Source: CAZKNJ01 sp964554185 (GTDB lineage: Bacteria > 4484-113). From it: a stretch of 64,000 nt of DNA. The notes under the pieces were generated by a model. That model was not told the DNA's origin, did no database searches, and saw nothing but the letters and a program-made list of their open reading frames with translations. The stretch spans positions 1 to 64,000 of the forward strand of contig CAZKNJ010000006.1 in NCBI GenBank assembly GCA_964554185.1, written 5' to 3'. How positions within the stretch are numbered: position 1 is the stretch's first letter; every line of letters begins with the position of its first letter. Made by a program: the position numbers and the translations under genes. This document shows, piece by piece, positions 42,588 to 53,000 of this stretch.

Positions 42588-43408
42588 CGCAGCGCGCCGA
42601 GCATCGCGTCAACTTCTTTGGTGAAATCCTGCGCGCTGAGCCCCCATTCTCCCATCCCGATGAGCAGAAAGAACTCCACGTTTCCCTTGGCTCCACGGGG
42701 CTCCGCAGGGCGAACCCGCTCAACCCACCAGCCCTCAGCCGCTAAGCTCTGAAAAGCGTCCAGCAGCACTTCCCGGTGCAGCTCCGGCGCCAGAACCACT
42801 CCGTCCCGGAACCAGCCCTTGCGCTCATGCTCTGGATCGGGCCGGCGCTCAAACTGCGGCTTCAGCAGAACGATGCCCTTCGGGTCTGTTACGAGCAGCG
42901 GCCGAATGAATTGCAATAGCCAGATGCCGGAGATGAACGACACGTCCACCGTAAACACTGAGCACTCTTCGGGCACCTGCTCTGGCCCAAGCTCGCGCGC
43001 ATTCATTCCTTCCACCGGGACAACGCGTTCGTCCGACCTCAGCCTTCCGTCCAGCAGCCCCACTCCCACATCAACCGCGTACACCTTCGCGGCGCCCCAC
43101 TCCAGTAGCACTTCGGTGAATCCGCCGGTCGACGCGCCGACATCAATACAGGTGTTTCCGCTTATGAACTGCGCCTCTTCACCAAGCGCTTGAAGGAAGT
43201 TGCGTAGCTTGAGCCCGCCACGCGAGACATAGGAGCAATCGTCCACTACTAGCTCTATCTCGGCGTCCATCGGGACCGCCATTCCCTCACCCGTGACCGC
43301 CTTACCGTCAACGAGCACCTTCCCCTGCATTATCAGCGAGCGGGCAATACGCTCGTCAGGTGCAAGCTCCCGGCGCAGCACTTCATCCAACAGCTTGCTC
43401 TTCTTCAC
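42584..43408 (-). CDS. tlyA: TlyA-type rRNA 2'-O-methyltransferase
   Basis: S4-domain RNA methyltransferase of the TlyA/hemolysin-A family; characterised members methylate 16S and 23S rRNA cytidines. The S4 domain covers about residues 3-60 (RIARSLIMQGKVLVDGK), YVSRGGLKLRNFL follows, then the FtsJ-like SAM site IDVGASTGGFTEVLL (about 88), DVSFISG and LLKPQFE. Length 274 residues. GTG 43408 overlaps the preceding gene stop as GTGA. Confidence 0.93.
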   Translation of the reverse strand: MKKSKLLDEVLRRELAPDERIARSLIMQGKVLVDGKAVTGEGMAVPMDAEIELVVDDCSYVSRGGLKLRNFLQALGEEAQFISGNTCIDVGASTGGFTEVLLEWGAAKVYAVDVGVGLLDGRLRSDERVVPVEGMNARELGPEQVPEECSVFTVDVSFISGIWLLQFIRPLLVTDPKGIVLLKPQFERRPDPEHERKGWFRDGVVLAPELHREVLLDAFQSLAAEGWWVERVRPAEPRGAKGNVEFFLLIGMGEWGLSAQDFTKEVDAMLGALR

Positions 43409-43863
43409 GAGAGGTTCACCGTCATCGCATAGGCCGTGAAGAAGCCTATGATGCAGCCCACCGCGGCTTCCATCCAGTCGTGTCCCAGCACTTCCTTGAG
43501 CACCTTGAAGTCGAAATCACTCACCATCCTGCCCTTTATCAGGTCGGGAATGATGCGGTTGAGCATCTGCGCGTGGTCGCCGGCGGAGCGCCGCAGGTTG
43601 GTGGCATCGTAGACGACCACCGCAGCCAGCGCAGCGGCCAAGGCGAATTCGCTTGTCGCCACCCCGACTCTGAAGCCCATCATGGTCACCAGCGCGACGA
43701 CAAACGCCGAGTGCGAACTGGGCATTCCACCCGCGTCAAAAAGCTTCGCCAGGTTCAACTGCCGCTCGGAAAAGAGGTAGAAGAGGGTTTTCGTCACCTG
43801 GGCGAGCAACCAAGCGAGAAGTGGAACCGCAATGAGAATGTAGGTACTGAGAAACTCGGCCAT
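43405..43863 (-). CDS. Divergent PAP2 family (DUF212) membrane protein
   Basis: Small membrane protein of 152 residues related to acid phosphatases/vanadium haloperoxidases. Diagnostic are FDAGGMPSSHSAFVVAL (about residue 43), VYDATNLRRSAGDHA (about 84) and the C-terminal EVLGHDWMEAAVG helix. Four hydrophobic segments. The substrate of this family is not established; lipid phosphates are likely by kinship. TGGTATAAT ends 11 nt before ATG 43863, so the leader is about 5 nt. Translationally coupled to tlyA. Confidence 0.88.
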   Translation of the reverse strand: MAEFLSTYILIAVPLLAWLLAQVTKTLFYLFSERQLNLAKLFDAGGMPSSHSAFVVALVTMMGFRVGVATSEFALAAALAAVVVYDATNLRRSAGDHAQMLNRIIPDLIKGRMVSDFDFKVLKEVLGHDWMEAAVGCIIGFFTAYAMTVNLS

Positions 43864-43874
43864 TTCGCGCGGCG

Positions 43875-43883
43875 ATTATACCA
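43875..43883 (-). promoter_or_regulatory. Extended -10 promoter of the DUF212-tlyA operon
   Basis: TGGTATAAT on the minus strand; predicted start near 43868, about 5 nt before the ATG, with no room for a normal ribosome site. Confidence 0.62.
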
Positions 43884-43959
43884 GAAGCCGCCCGCCTCCC
43901 TCGCCAGCAAGCCTTTGGGGGACGAGGTTCAAATACCAGCAGGGACAAGGTAGACTTAA

Positions 43960-45168
43960 GTGCAGGCGCATACTGTGGCAATAGACAGGGGCAAAACCGG
44001 CCGAAACGTAATCGTGCTGCTGGTGGAGGACGCCACCTCCCAATCAGGCGGCCACGATGAAAATGCGTCTGCCTCCGCCGATACCATTCAGGCCGGCCTG
44101 TTCGCCAACAGATATGGCTTTGACGAAGGTGGCCCGCAGGAGGACTTCGACTTCATTGAACTCGTCATCGCGGACGACCTGTCCATCAGCTCCGTGATGC
44201 GGGCGAAGTTACGCCGTATCTCGCCGCGCACCTACATCGGCAGCGGCAAGGTCAACGAAGTGGCGGAGGCTGTGCGCCGCCTGCGCCCGGACGCCGTAGT
44301 AACGAACGGCCAGCTATCTCCCGTTCACCAGCGCAACCTGGAGGAAGAGTGGAGCACCACCGTCCTCACCCGCGCCGACATCATTTTCGACATCTTTGAG
44401 CGCAACGCCAGCACTTCCGAAGGCAAGTTGCAGGTGGAGCTGGCGCGGCTTAGTTACGAGCTTCCGCGCGTGACCGGCATCGGCAAGGAACTATCGCGCA
44501 CCGGCGGCGATATGGGTACCCGCGGTGGCGGCGGCGAGCAAGTCACCGCCATGACCAAGGATCGCATCCGCAAGCGCATCCGCCAGCTGGAAACCCGGGT
44601 GGAGAAGCTCAAAAAGGTGCGTGAGCTGCGCCGCAAGCGCCGCGTGCGCGCTGGGATGTTCACCGTCAGCCTCATCGGCTACACCAACTCCGGCAAGTCC
44701 TCGCTGCTCAATGCGCTCACCAAGAGCGATGCGGAGGTCGCCGAGCGCTACTTCACCACGCTGGACCCCACCTCGCGCAGCCTCTACCTGGGCAGCGGCA
44801 CGCGCATAGTCCTTAGCGACACCGTGGGCTTCCTCAACGACCTCCCGCCGGAGCTCAGTGCGGCTTTCCGCGCCACGATGGAGGAGGTCGCCGAGTCCGA
44901 TCTCCTGCTGCACGTGGTTGATGCTTCCCGCGAAAACGTTGTCTTCCGGCTGGAATCCGGCTCCCGCATCCTGGAGGAGTACGGCTTCAGCGCCATTCCG
45001 CGCGTGGTGGTGTTCAACAAGATCGACCTGCTGGACGACGAGGAGCACCTTGCGCGGCTGCAGGAACAGGTTACTGGTTCCGTCGCGGTTAGCGCCCACA
45101 CCGGCAACGGACTGGACAAGCTGATGCAAGTGCTGTGCGATGAAGCGGAGACCCGCGTAACAGACTAA
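43960..45168 (+). CDS. hflX: Ribosome-associated GTPase HflX
   Basis: GTPase that binds the large ribosomal subunit and rescues stalled ribosomes. N-terminal HflX domain with TYIGSGKVNEVAE, TRADIIFDIFERNASTSEGKLQVELARL and the glycine-rich GDMGTRGGGGEQ; a helical linker; then the G domain: G1 GYTNSGKSS (about 240), G3 DTVGFLNDLP, G4 NKID (about 351). Length 402 residues. GTG 43960 opens the frame, but GTG 43975 is possible because a TAGACT -10-like box ends at 43956. copA follows after 14 nt. Confidence 0.94.
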   Translation: MQAHTVAIDRGKTGRNVIVLLVEDATSQSGGHDENASASADTIQAGLFANRYGFDEGGPQEDFDFIELVIADDLSISSVMRAKLRRISPRTYIGSGKVNEVAEAVRRLRPDAVVTNGQLSPVHQRNLEEEWSTTVLTRADIIFDIFERNASTSEGKLQVELARLSYELPRVTGIGKELSRTGGDMGTRGGGGEQVTAMTKDRIRKRIRQLETRVEKLKKVRELRRKRRVRAGMFTVSLIGYTNSGKSSLLNALTKSDAEVAERYFTTLDPTSRSLYLGSGTRIVLSDTVGFLNDLPPELSAAFRATMEEVAESDLLLHVVDASRENVVFRLESGSRILEEYGFSAIPRVVVFNKIDLLDDEEHLARLQEQVTGSVAVSAHTGNGLDKLMQVLCDEAETRVTD

Positions 45169-45182
45169 TCCAGGCTGCACCA

Positions 45183-47606
45183 ATGGTAACCAACGATATG
45201 AAGCTCACACTTCCCATCGCAGGAATGACCTGCACTTCTTGCGCGCACACGCTCACCGGCACTATCGCCTCGGTTCAAGGCGTGCTTAACGCCGAGGTTG
45301 ACTACGTGAAGGGTGAAGCTATCGTCGCCTATGACCCTAAGGAGACGAAGCGTGAAGAGATACTCCGGGTCATCCGCGCCGCGGGCTACGACCCGCAACT
45401 GGCGGAACTGAACCTGCGCATCGAGGGAATGACCTGCGCCTCCTGCGTGAAGCGCGTCACGACTGCGCTTCTGTCCCTGCCGTGGGTCATCTCCGCTTCG
45501 GTGAACCTCGCCACCAATTCAGCCCGGGTTACCGCTGCTGCGGGCGGATTCGACCTGCGCGAAGTCAACCGCGCCCTGGCTGAGGCAGGCGAATACCGCG
45601 CCTTCAAAGAAGATGCACAAGGCGAGACGGGAATGGAAGAGCGCGAGCGGCGCCGTTTGCGCCGGGCCATTGTGCGGCTGACGGTAAGCTGCATCCTCGC
45701 TGCAGCCACGGTCACACTTGCGATGGGCAGCGATGCTCTCGGCGTGGGTAAGGAACTCAGTCGCTGGCTGCAATTCGCACTCGCCACGCCGGTGTATTTC
45801 TACGGCGGCTGGCCGTTCCTCAAGGGGATGGTGAACACCATCCGCCGCTTCACCGCCGATATGAACACGCTGGTGGGACTCGGCTCCAGCGCCGCCTACT
45901 GGTTCAGCGCCGTCAGCATGCTCGCGCCCGGACTTCTGCCCGCAGCGCTCATGCGCGAAGGACACGCGCCCATCTACTTCGAGACCGCTGCGGCCATCAT
46001 CGCGCTCATTCTCGTGGGCAAGACGCTGGAGGAATGGACCAAGGGCAAGACCGCCGGCAGCATCCGTGCCCTGATGAAGCTCACTCCGCCTACCGCCACC
46101 GTCATACGCGGCGGCGAGCCGGTGGAAGTGCCGGTGACGGAGGTACTGGAGGGCGACACCCTCCTGGTGCGCCCGGGCGACCGCATCGCGGTGGATGGCG
46201 AAGTCGTGGAGGGCCATTCCGCCGTGGACGAGAGTATGGTCAGTGGCGAGCCGCTGCCGGTGGAGAAGGCCGCCGGCGACACAGTCCTTGCCGGCACGGT
46301 CAACACCTCCGGCTCCTTCCGCTTCCGCGCCACCAAGGTCGGCGGCGACACCGTGCTGGCCCAGATAATTGAACTCGTGCGTGAAGCCCAGTCCAGCCGT
46401 GCGCCCATCCAGGGGCTGGCGGATTACGTCGCCTCCATCTTCGTGCCCTCCGTCTTGCTCCTCGCGGCCATCGCTTTCGTGCTGTGGCTGCTGTTCGGCC
46501 CCGCTCCCACCCTCGCCTACGCCCTGGTGGTCGCCATCAGCGTCCTCATCGTCGCCTGCCCTTGCGCGCTCGGCCTGGCCACGCCCACTGCGCTGGTGGT
46601 AGGCATCGGCAAAGCTGCGGAAAACGGCATCCTCATCCGCAACGGCGAAGCCCTTGAACGCATCAGCGGCTGCGACACCGTGCTGGTGGACAAGACCGGC
46701 ACTCTCACCGAAGGCCGCCCCTTTGTCACCGCAGTGAAGGCCACCGGTGATTTCTCCGAAGAAGAAGTGCTGCGCCTGGCCGCAGCGCTGGAGGCCAGCT
46801 CCGAGCATCCGCTGGCCCGCGCGGTGGTTGACGCCGCCCGCGAGCGCGGTATCAGTGATTTCCCCTCAGTTGCGGACTTCACCAACCACGCTGGCCAGGG
46901 CATCTCCGGCAAGGTTGATGGCGCCGAAGTGCTGGTCGGGCGCGCCTCGCTGCTGAGGGAACGCAACATCGACGTGCCCGCAACTCCGCCCACGGGAACC
47001 ACGACCTTCGTCGCCCGCAACGGCGCTATTCTGGGGGCCATCAGCCTGGACGACCGCGTCAAGGCAGACTCCGCCGAGGCGGTCGCCGCGCTCAAGCGCA
47101 TGGGCTACCGGGTGCTGATGCTCACCGGCGACGCTCTGGCGGCGGCGGAGCGCGTGGCGGGCCAGACCGGCGTAGACGGTTTCATCGCCGAGGTGATGCC
47201 CGAGGACAAAGCGGCCCAGGTCAAGCAACTTCAGGCAGATGGCCGCAAAGTGATTATGGTCGGCGATGGCATCAACGACGCGCCCGCGCTGGCGCAGGCT
47301 GACGTGGGCATCGCCATTGGCAGCGGCACCGATGTCGCCATCGAATCCGCCGGGGTGATTCTGCTGCGCAACTCGCTGGCCGACGCCGTGCGCGCGGTGG
47401 AGATTTCGCGCCGGACGCTACGAGTGATAAGGCAGAACCTCTTCTGGGCCTTCGCCTACAATGTGACGCTCATCCCGGTCGCCATGGGCGTGCTCCACCT
47501 CTTCGGCGGCCCACTGCTTCAGCCCATGTTCGCCGCCTTCGCTATGGCGTTCAGTTCCGTTACCGTCGTCAGCAACTCCCTACGGTTGAGGCTGATGAAG
47601 CTATAG
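45183..47606 (+). CDS. copA: Copper-translocating P-type ATPase
   Basis: P1B-type ATPase exporting Cu(I). Two N-terminal metal-binding domains with GMTCTSC (about 13) and GMTCASC (about 81); membrane helices; phosphatase motif SGEPLPVEK; the transport motif CPCALG (about 458); phosphorylation site DKTGTLTEG (about 502); the SEHPLA motif (about 540); and the GDGINDAPAL hinge (about 693). Length 807 residues. No copZ or copper regulator is next to it. ATG 45183 lies 14 nt after hflX, so read-through from hflX is likely. Confidence 0.95.
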   Translation: MVTNDMKLTLPIAGMTCTSCAHTLTGTIASVQGVLNAEVDYVKGEAIVAYDPKETKREEILRVIRAAGYDPQLAELNLRIEGMTCASCVKRVTTALLSLPWVISASVNLATNSARVTAAAGGFDLREVNRALAEAGEYRAFKEDAQGETGMEERERRRLRRAIVRLTVSCILAAATVTLAMGSDALGVGKELSRWLQFALATPVYFYGGWPFLKGMVNTIRRFTADMNTLVGLGSSAAYWFSAVSMLAPGLLPAALMREGHAPIYFETAAAIIALILVGKTLEEWTKGKTAGSIRALMKLTPPTATVIRGGEPVEVPVTEVLEGDTLLVRPGDRIAVDGEVVEGHSAVDESMVSGEPLPVEKAAGDTVLAGTVNTSGSFRFRATKVGGDTVLAQIIELVREAQSSRAPIQGLADYVASIFVPSVLLLAAIAFVLWLLFGPAPTLAYALVVAISVLIVACPCALGLATPTALVVGIGKAAENGILIRNGEALERISGCDTVLVDKTGTLTEGRPFVTAVKATGDFSEEEVLRLAAALEASSEHPLARAVVDAARERGISDFPSVADFTNHAGQGISGKVDGAEVLVGRASLLRERNIDVPATPPTGTTTFVARNGAILGAISLDDRVKADSAEAVAALKRMGYRVLMLTGDALAAAERVAGQTGVDGFIAEVMPEDKAAQVKQLQADGRKVIMVGDGINDAPALAQADVGIAIGSGTDVAIESAGVILLRNSLADAVRAVEISRRTLRVIRQNLFWAFAYNVTLIPVAMGVLHLFGGPLLQPMFAAFAMAFSSVTVVSNSLRLRLMKL

Positions 47607-47630
47607 CAGTGCGACTAGCGCTCAAACAGC

Positions 47631-47659
47631 TTGATTCCTTGATGAGCGGCCTTTATGCT
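47631..47659 (+). promoter_or_regulatory. Promoter of tRNA-Gln
   Basis: TTGATT (47631-47636), 17-nt spacer, TATGCT (47654-47659); predicted start near 47666, 11 nt before the mature 5' end. Confidence 0.55.
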
Positions 47660-47676
47660 ACAGTTATCAATCCGCG

Positions 47677-47747
47677 TGGGGCGTAGCCAAGCGGTAAGGC
47701 AGGGGCCTTTGGAGCCTCGATCGAAGGTTCGAATCCTTCCGCCCCAG
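47677..47747 (+). tRNA. tRNA-Gln (UUG)
   Basis: Cloverleaf with acceptor TGGGGCG/CGCCCCA, anticodon loop containing TTG (CTTTGGA) and T arm GGTTCGAATCC. Discriminator G and the U1-A72 pair are typical of tRNA-Gln. No CCA is encoded. Confidence 0.94.
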
Positions 47748-47807
47748 TGAAACCGGCCAAGCTGCTTCGCGGCGTATTATCGTCTACAACTCAGCACTGC
47801 TACAGCT

Positions 47808-48725
47808 TCACAGCCGCGGCATGTATATCCGCAGCGGCAGGTTCAGTGGCGTGTGGCGGGCGAACTTGCGCACGTTGTCGATGTGGTCGTCGCGCAGCAC
47901 GGTGTCCGCGCTCAGCAGCTTCACGCCGTTCTTGGCGGTGAGCGCGGAGGCAAGGATGATCCCCGGCTTGAGGTCGTCCAGCCCCACCTCGGTGATCGCC
48001 GAGAACGGGTCGGACCGCACCACTACGTCCTTGAACGTATTCAGCAGTTTCTCGTCAAACTTCACTCCTGCAAAGCGCATGAGCTTGCCCGATAGGACGC
48101 CCGGCTCGATGTCCTGCCGCGTGCTCTGGCGCACTATGTCGTAGGCGTCCGCAATTGCGATGATGCGGCTCTCCAGCGGTATCTGGTCGCCATGCAGCCC
48201 GCGGGGGAAGCCGCTGCCGTCCAGGTTTTCATGGTGCGCGGCGATAATCTCCGCCAGGTCGCGGAAGCGCGGACTGGTGGCCAGCGGACGCAGGCTCACA
48301 ATCGGATGCTGCCGGTAGGTCTCCAGCATCTCCTGGGACTGCTCCTGGCCTAGCATTATACGCTTGCGGGCGTCCCGCGGCAGGCCCAGCAGTCCGATGT
48401 CGTGCATCAGCGCCGCCAGCTTCACCAACGCTACTTCCTTCTCGTCCAGCCCCAGCTCCTCAGCCAGGGCATTGGAGTAGAAGGCCACGCGCTTGCAGTG
48501 GCCGCCGAGTTGCTCGTCGTACAGCGTGATGAGGTCAAAGCCCAGCAGCACCATGGCGTAGAAGCTGTCTTCCAGCTCGCGGTTGGCTTTGGCCAACGCC
48601 TCGTTCTCCTTCTTCAGGTCCGCGTAAAGCGCGGACACGTCCTTGGCGTAGTTGACCAGCTGCTTCTGCAGCAGCTCCATTTCCTGTTCGCTGTGGTTCT
48701 GCCGTTCGTCTTTCGGTTCGTCCAA
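47808..48725 (-). CDS. HD-GYP domain protein with GFP variant
   Basis: Predicted cyclic-di-nucleotide phosphodiesterase, 305 residues: an N-terminal coiled coil (about 8-55, QLVNYAKDVSALYADLKKENEALAKANREL) and an HD-GYP domain. The HD pair is intact (LMHDIGLLG, about 108) and HHENLDGSGFPRGLHG (about 163) replaces the GYP tyrosine by phenylalanine. TTG 48725 is favoured because AAGGAG stands 6 nt before it; a GTG at 48785 in frame would overlap the preceding gene. Last gene of the signalling series. Confidence 0.82.
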   Translation of the reverse strand: MDEPKDERQNHSEQEMELLQKQLVNYAKDVSALYADLKKENEALAKANRELEDSFYAMVLLGFDLITLYDEQLGGHCKRVAFYSNALAEELGLDEKEVALVKLAALMHDIGLLGLPRDARKRIMLGQEQSQEMLETYRQHPIVSLRPLATSPRFRDLAEIIAAHHENLDGSGFPRGLHGDQIPLESRIIAIADAYDIVRQSTRQDIEPGVLSGKLMRFAGVKFDEKLLNTFKDVVVRSDPFSAITEVGLDDLKPGIILASALTAKNGVKLLSADTVLRDDHIDNVRKFARHTPLNLPLRIYMPRL

Positions 48726-48774
48726 GTCGGGCTCCTTAACCGTGATTATTCCGCGGAGTCGCCTTGTTCCCCGC

Positions 48775-49611
48775 CTAACGGTCACGCTCGCTCAGCGTGG
48801 ACGTTCCGGCCGAAACGTCTTCCGCGTCCTGGTAGTCCCGACGCACCTTTAGGATGGCGTCCATTGCGCCGGTGAACGCGTCCACCACATCCGGGTCAAA
48901 GGACTGCCCCCGTTCCCTCTCAATAATATCGCATGCGAGCTTTAACGGGTAGGCGTCCTTGTAAGGGCGCTTGGTGGTGAGCGCGTCAAAGACGTCCACC
49001 AGCCCTACAATGCGCGCCGGCAGCGGTATCTTCGCCCGTTTCAGCCGGTTTGGGTAGCCCTGGCCGTTCCATTTCTCATGGTGGTTCAGCGCAATCACCT
49101 GCGCGTACTGGATCACCTCTGACTTCGAGTCCTCCAGTATCCGTGCGCCGATGACGGTGTGGCTCTTGATTATCTCAAACTCCCCCTCGGTCAACTTCCC
49201 GGGCTTGAGCAGGATGCTGTCGGGGATGCCGATCTTCCCGATATCGTGCATCGGCGAGGAGTAGAGCATCAGCTCCACCTCGCTGGGCTTCATCCCCATT
49301 CGCTCGGCTAAGACTGCGCTGTACCGGCTCATGCGCTTGATGTGATTGCCGGTCTCCTGGTCGCGGTACTCGGCGGCCAGCGCCAGCCGGTAGATGGTGT
49401 CCAGATGCGCGGCCTTCGTCACTTCGTACTGCTCATGGAGCTTGTCATGAACCTTCTTGAGATCCACTGCAAAGCTGGAAAGCTGGTGCGTCACCGAATC
49501 CAGCGCCTGTTCGCGGTCCTTGCTTCCGCGGAACACTACGGCCAGGTCCTGCGCGTAGCGCATAAGCTGGTCGTACAGCTCCGGGTAACCCTTTTGGCCT
49601 TCGTTGTCCAT
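48775..49611 (-). CDS. HD-GYP domain protein
   Basis: Predicted cyclic di-GMP phosphodiesterase, 278 residues: coiled-coil N terminus (about 35-75), then a complete HD-GYP domain with MHDIGKIGIPDSILLKPGKLT (about 120), HHEKWNGQGYPNRLK (about 175) and IVGLVDVFDALTTKRPYK. No receiver domain is fused, but a stand-alone CheY-like receiver is encoded 20 nt upstream, so the pair resembles a split RpfG. ATG 49611 follows an in-frame GTG at 49614. Confidence 0.9.
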   Translation of the reverse strand: MDNEGQKGYPELYDQLMRYAQDLAVVFRGSKDREQALDSVTHQLSSFAVDLKKVHDKLHEQYEVTKAAHLDTIYRLALAAEYRDQETGNHIKRMSRYSAVLAERMGMKPSEVELMLYSSPMHDIGKIGIPDSILLKPGKLTEGEFEIIKSHTVIGARILEDSKSEVIQYAQVIALNHHEKWNGQGYPNRLKRAKIPLPARIVGLVDVFDALTTKRPYKDAYPLKLACDIIERERGQSFDPDVVDAFTGAMDAILKVRRDYQDAEDVSAGTSTLSERDR

Positions 49612-49631
49612 CACACAGCTACTTAGCCGGC

Positions 49632-49997
49632 CTAGCCAAGGACTTCTTCCACCTTCTTCATCAGCTCCAGGGGGCTGAAGGGCTTGGCGAAGTAGTCGTC
49701 CGCGCCCGCCTTCATGCCCGCGTCCCGGTCAGCCTGTTGGCCTTTGGCGGTGAGCATTATCACCACGCAGTCCTTCGTCTCCGGGTCGTCCTTGATGCGG
49801 CGCGTGGCCTCCAGCCCGTCAATCTCGCCGGGCATCATCACATCCATCAGGATGAGATCCGGCTTGTGCTCCTTGGCCGCCTTCAGCGCCTCTTCGCCGG
49901 TCGTGGCCTGAATGATCTCATAGTCCGCGGTGGAGAGCGTAACCTCCACCAGCTCGCGGACATGTTCCTGGTCGTCAACTACTAAGATTTTCTTCAT
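49632..49997 (-). CDS. CheY-like response regulator (receiver only)
   Basis: Single receiver domain of 121 residues. KKILVVDDQEHVREL has the acidic pair, LILMDVMMPG the phospho-acceptor Asp (about residue 53), MLTAKG the switch Thr and DDYFAKPFSPLEL the conserved Lys. GGAG lies 7 nt before ATG 49997. It stands between the large hybrid kinase upstream and two HD-GYP genes downstream, which suggests that it relays kinase output to them. Confidence 0.93.
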   Translation of the reverse strand: MKKILVVDDQEHVRELVEVTLSTADYEIIQATTGEEALKAAKEHKPDLILMDVMMPGEIDGLEATRRIKDDPETKDCVVIMLTAKGQQADRDAGMKAGADDYFAKPFSPLELMKKVEEVLG

Positions 49998-50039
49998 GAT
50001 CAACTCCAGTGTATTCAACCTGCCCAAACATGTTGGTAA

Positions 50040-53000
50040 CTAACCCCTGGGCAGTGTGATAGTTACCACCGTCCCCTTTCCGAATTCGCTGTCCACCTTC
50101 ACCGTCCCGCCATGCGCTTCAACGATGTGCTTCACAATCGTCATTCCCAGCCCGGTGCCCTCAATCGCGGTGTTGGAGGCGTCCGCCCGGTAGAACTTGT
50201 CGAATATCTTCGCCACCTGCTCGGTCGTCATCCCTAGCCCTTCGTCAGTAACCGTGATTTCGGTGTCGCCATTCATCTCCCGCGCACTAACCGCAATCTT
50301 CCCACCATCCGGCGAGTATTTGACGGCGTTACTCAGTATGTTGTCCAGCACCTGGTGCATCTTGTCGGGATCCACAAACATCTGCAACGGCTCCGGTGGA
50401 AACTCGGTGGCAAACGTGTGCGTCGGGTGGCGGTCACAGTAGACTGCGGCCAGCCGCGCAAAGAGCGCTGATACATCGCAGTGTTTCTTCGACAGCGAAA
50501 AGCCCTTGCCCGACTCGATGCGCGAGATGTCCAGCAGGTCGTTGATAATATTGGCGAGCGCGACCGCCTCGTGGTTGATGTAGCCCAGGTATTTCTTCTG
50601 CTTATCGCCCGGCAGATCTTCGCGGGTAAGCAGTATCTCCGAGAAGCCCTGGATGCTCGTGAGCGGAGTACGCAGCTCATGGGCGGCGGTGGACACGAAC
50701 TCCGTCTTCATCCGGTCCATCTCGCGGTCGTGGGTGACGTCGTGGATGATGGTCACGATGCCGTTGATTTCCCCGCTGCGGTCGCGCACCAGGCTCGTCC
50801 GCGCCGACAATATGCGCGTGTCCACACCCTTCGCACCGGGCAGCGTGAAGTCAAACTCGTAGCCCTCCTGCCGCTTGTCCAGCGTGCTGCGCAGCCTATC
50901 GCGCAGCGTGGCATCCTCAATTGCGAAGTCCACGGTCAGCCCGATGGCCTCGCTCAGCCGCCGGCCCAGCAGCTCCTCCGCCGCCCGGTTCATTAGAACC
51001 ACGCGGTTGTACATGTCGGTGACGATGAGCCCATCGGCCACCGACTTCAGAATGGCGTCAATGCGGTCGCGCGCATCGGAGGTGTCGTGCAACACGGTCT
51101 CCAACTCTTGCGTGCGCTCTTCCACCTTGCGCTCCAGCCCTTCGCGGTACTCCACCAGTTCGGTTACATCCTGCCCCACGCCCAGCACGCCGACAATCTC
51201 ACCCTTGATATCCCGGCGCGGCGTGGCGTTTAGCATTAGCAGCACGTGCTTGCCCGACTTGGTTTTCATCGGGTATTCAAAGTTGGAGGTCGGCTTCCCC
51301 ACAACCGCGTCGTACAGCACGCGGCTCACCGCCGGACGGTGGCTGATTTCAACCAGTTCATCAACCATGTTCTTCCCGAGAATCTCGTCTCGGCTGAAAC
51401 CCGTGAGGGCCTCGGCCCGCTGGTTCCATTCGTTCACCAGCCCGTTGGTGTCCACGCCCAGTATCGGCGCATTCGCGGTGTCAATCAGCTCCCGCAGCTC
51501 CGTGGCCACCTGCGCAATCCCCATCTCCGCGCGCTCGCGCGCCCAGTACGAATTAAGCATATCAGCCACAACCTGGAGTGCCTGGATGTCCTCGTCTCTC
51601 CACTCCCGCGGATGGCCTACCGTCTCGAATCCCAGCAGCCCCTCCAGTTCGCCGAGCGCTGAACGTACCGGCACTGCCGCAACCGCCAGCAAGCCGGCCG
51701 ATAAGAACCATCGCGCGTCCACCTCCGCGCCTTCTGGAGGATTCTGTGTGTCGTTGATTCTAATCTGCTTCCCGTCATGGAACCGCGCCAGAGCCCAGGG
51801 AAGCTGCGCCATGTCAAACCCCTGCAGCCGCTCTATCGGCGAAAACGTGCCGGGACTACACCAATCATCGGTATTGTCAGCGATGGTTCCCTCTCTGACG
51901 CGGAAAACATATACGCGGTCCACACCTACAGCTTCGCCCAGCGTCTCCAGCACGACGTTCAGGTCGGCGCCGTCGGCCCGGGTGAACTCGCGGGAAGCCC
52001 GGGCTACCGCTTCCTCAATCTCCAGCCGGTACCTCAGATGCTCCTCCGCGCGCTTGCGGTCAGTAACATCCACCTTCACTGCTACGTAGTGTGTAGTCTC
52101 GCCTTGTTCGTTCTTTACCGGCGCGATGGCGGCAGATTCCCAGTAGAGCTCTCCATTCTTCTTCTTGTTGTAGAACTCGCCCCGCCACACCTGTCCCGAA
52201 GTGAGGGTCGCCCACATCTTGTCGTAGAGCTCCGGCGGATGCTGTCCTGATTTGAGGATCCGCGGATTCTGCCCGACGGCTTCCTCGGCGGTGTAGCCGG
52301 TGATTTCGGTGAACATCGGATTGACGTATTCTATAGTGCCTTCTAGGTCGGTAATCACGACGATGCTGGGACTCTGCTCAACCGCGCTCCAGAGCTTGCG
52401 CAGCTCCGCCTCCGCCCGCTTGCGTTCAGCGATGTCGCGCGCCACTGCGATTACAGTCGTCTTGCCTTCATACTCAAATAAACTTAAGCTCATTTCCACA
52501 GGAAACACGCGCCCGTCCTTCGTGCGCTCCTCCGTTTCAAACACTGCGTGCTTGCCTCCCTGAAGGCGCTCATTCACATCATCAATTACATCTGCGAATT
52601 CGGTAGCGTTGATATCTTGCGGACCTAGCTGAAGCATTTCCTCCTCGGTATAGCCTAGCCTTTCATATGCAGTCCGGTTAACGGCAATGTAGTTACCGGG
52701 CATCCCCTTTTCATCCAGCGTTGTAACGTAAACGGAGTCGGCGCCCAGCTCAAACAAGGTGCGGAATCTGCTTTCAGACTGCCGGAGCGCTTCTTCCGCC
52801 TTCTGGCGCAGCCGCTCCAGCCGTTCGCGCTCCAGCCGCGCGTCCAGCACCGGGGCAATGTGCCCCGCCAGCGTCTCCAGCAGCCGCACCTCGTCCTCAG
52901 TGTATCCCCCCTCCTTGTTGCCCACGGTAAGCAGCCCCACCAGCTTGCTGCCGTTCAGGATGGGCGTGGCGACTGCGTTCTCCAATGGAACATGCCCGTC

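Noticed and set aside
45519..46808. 429-codon frame antisense to copA
   Set aside because: It covers a CopA gene with every catalytic motif intact and shows no domain or ribosome site of its own.
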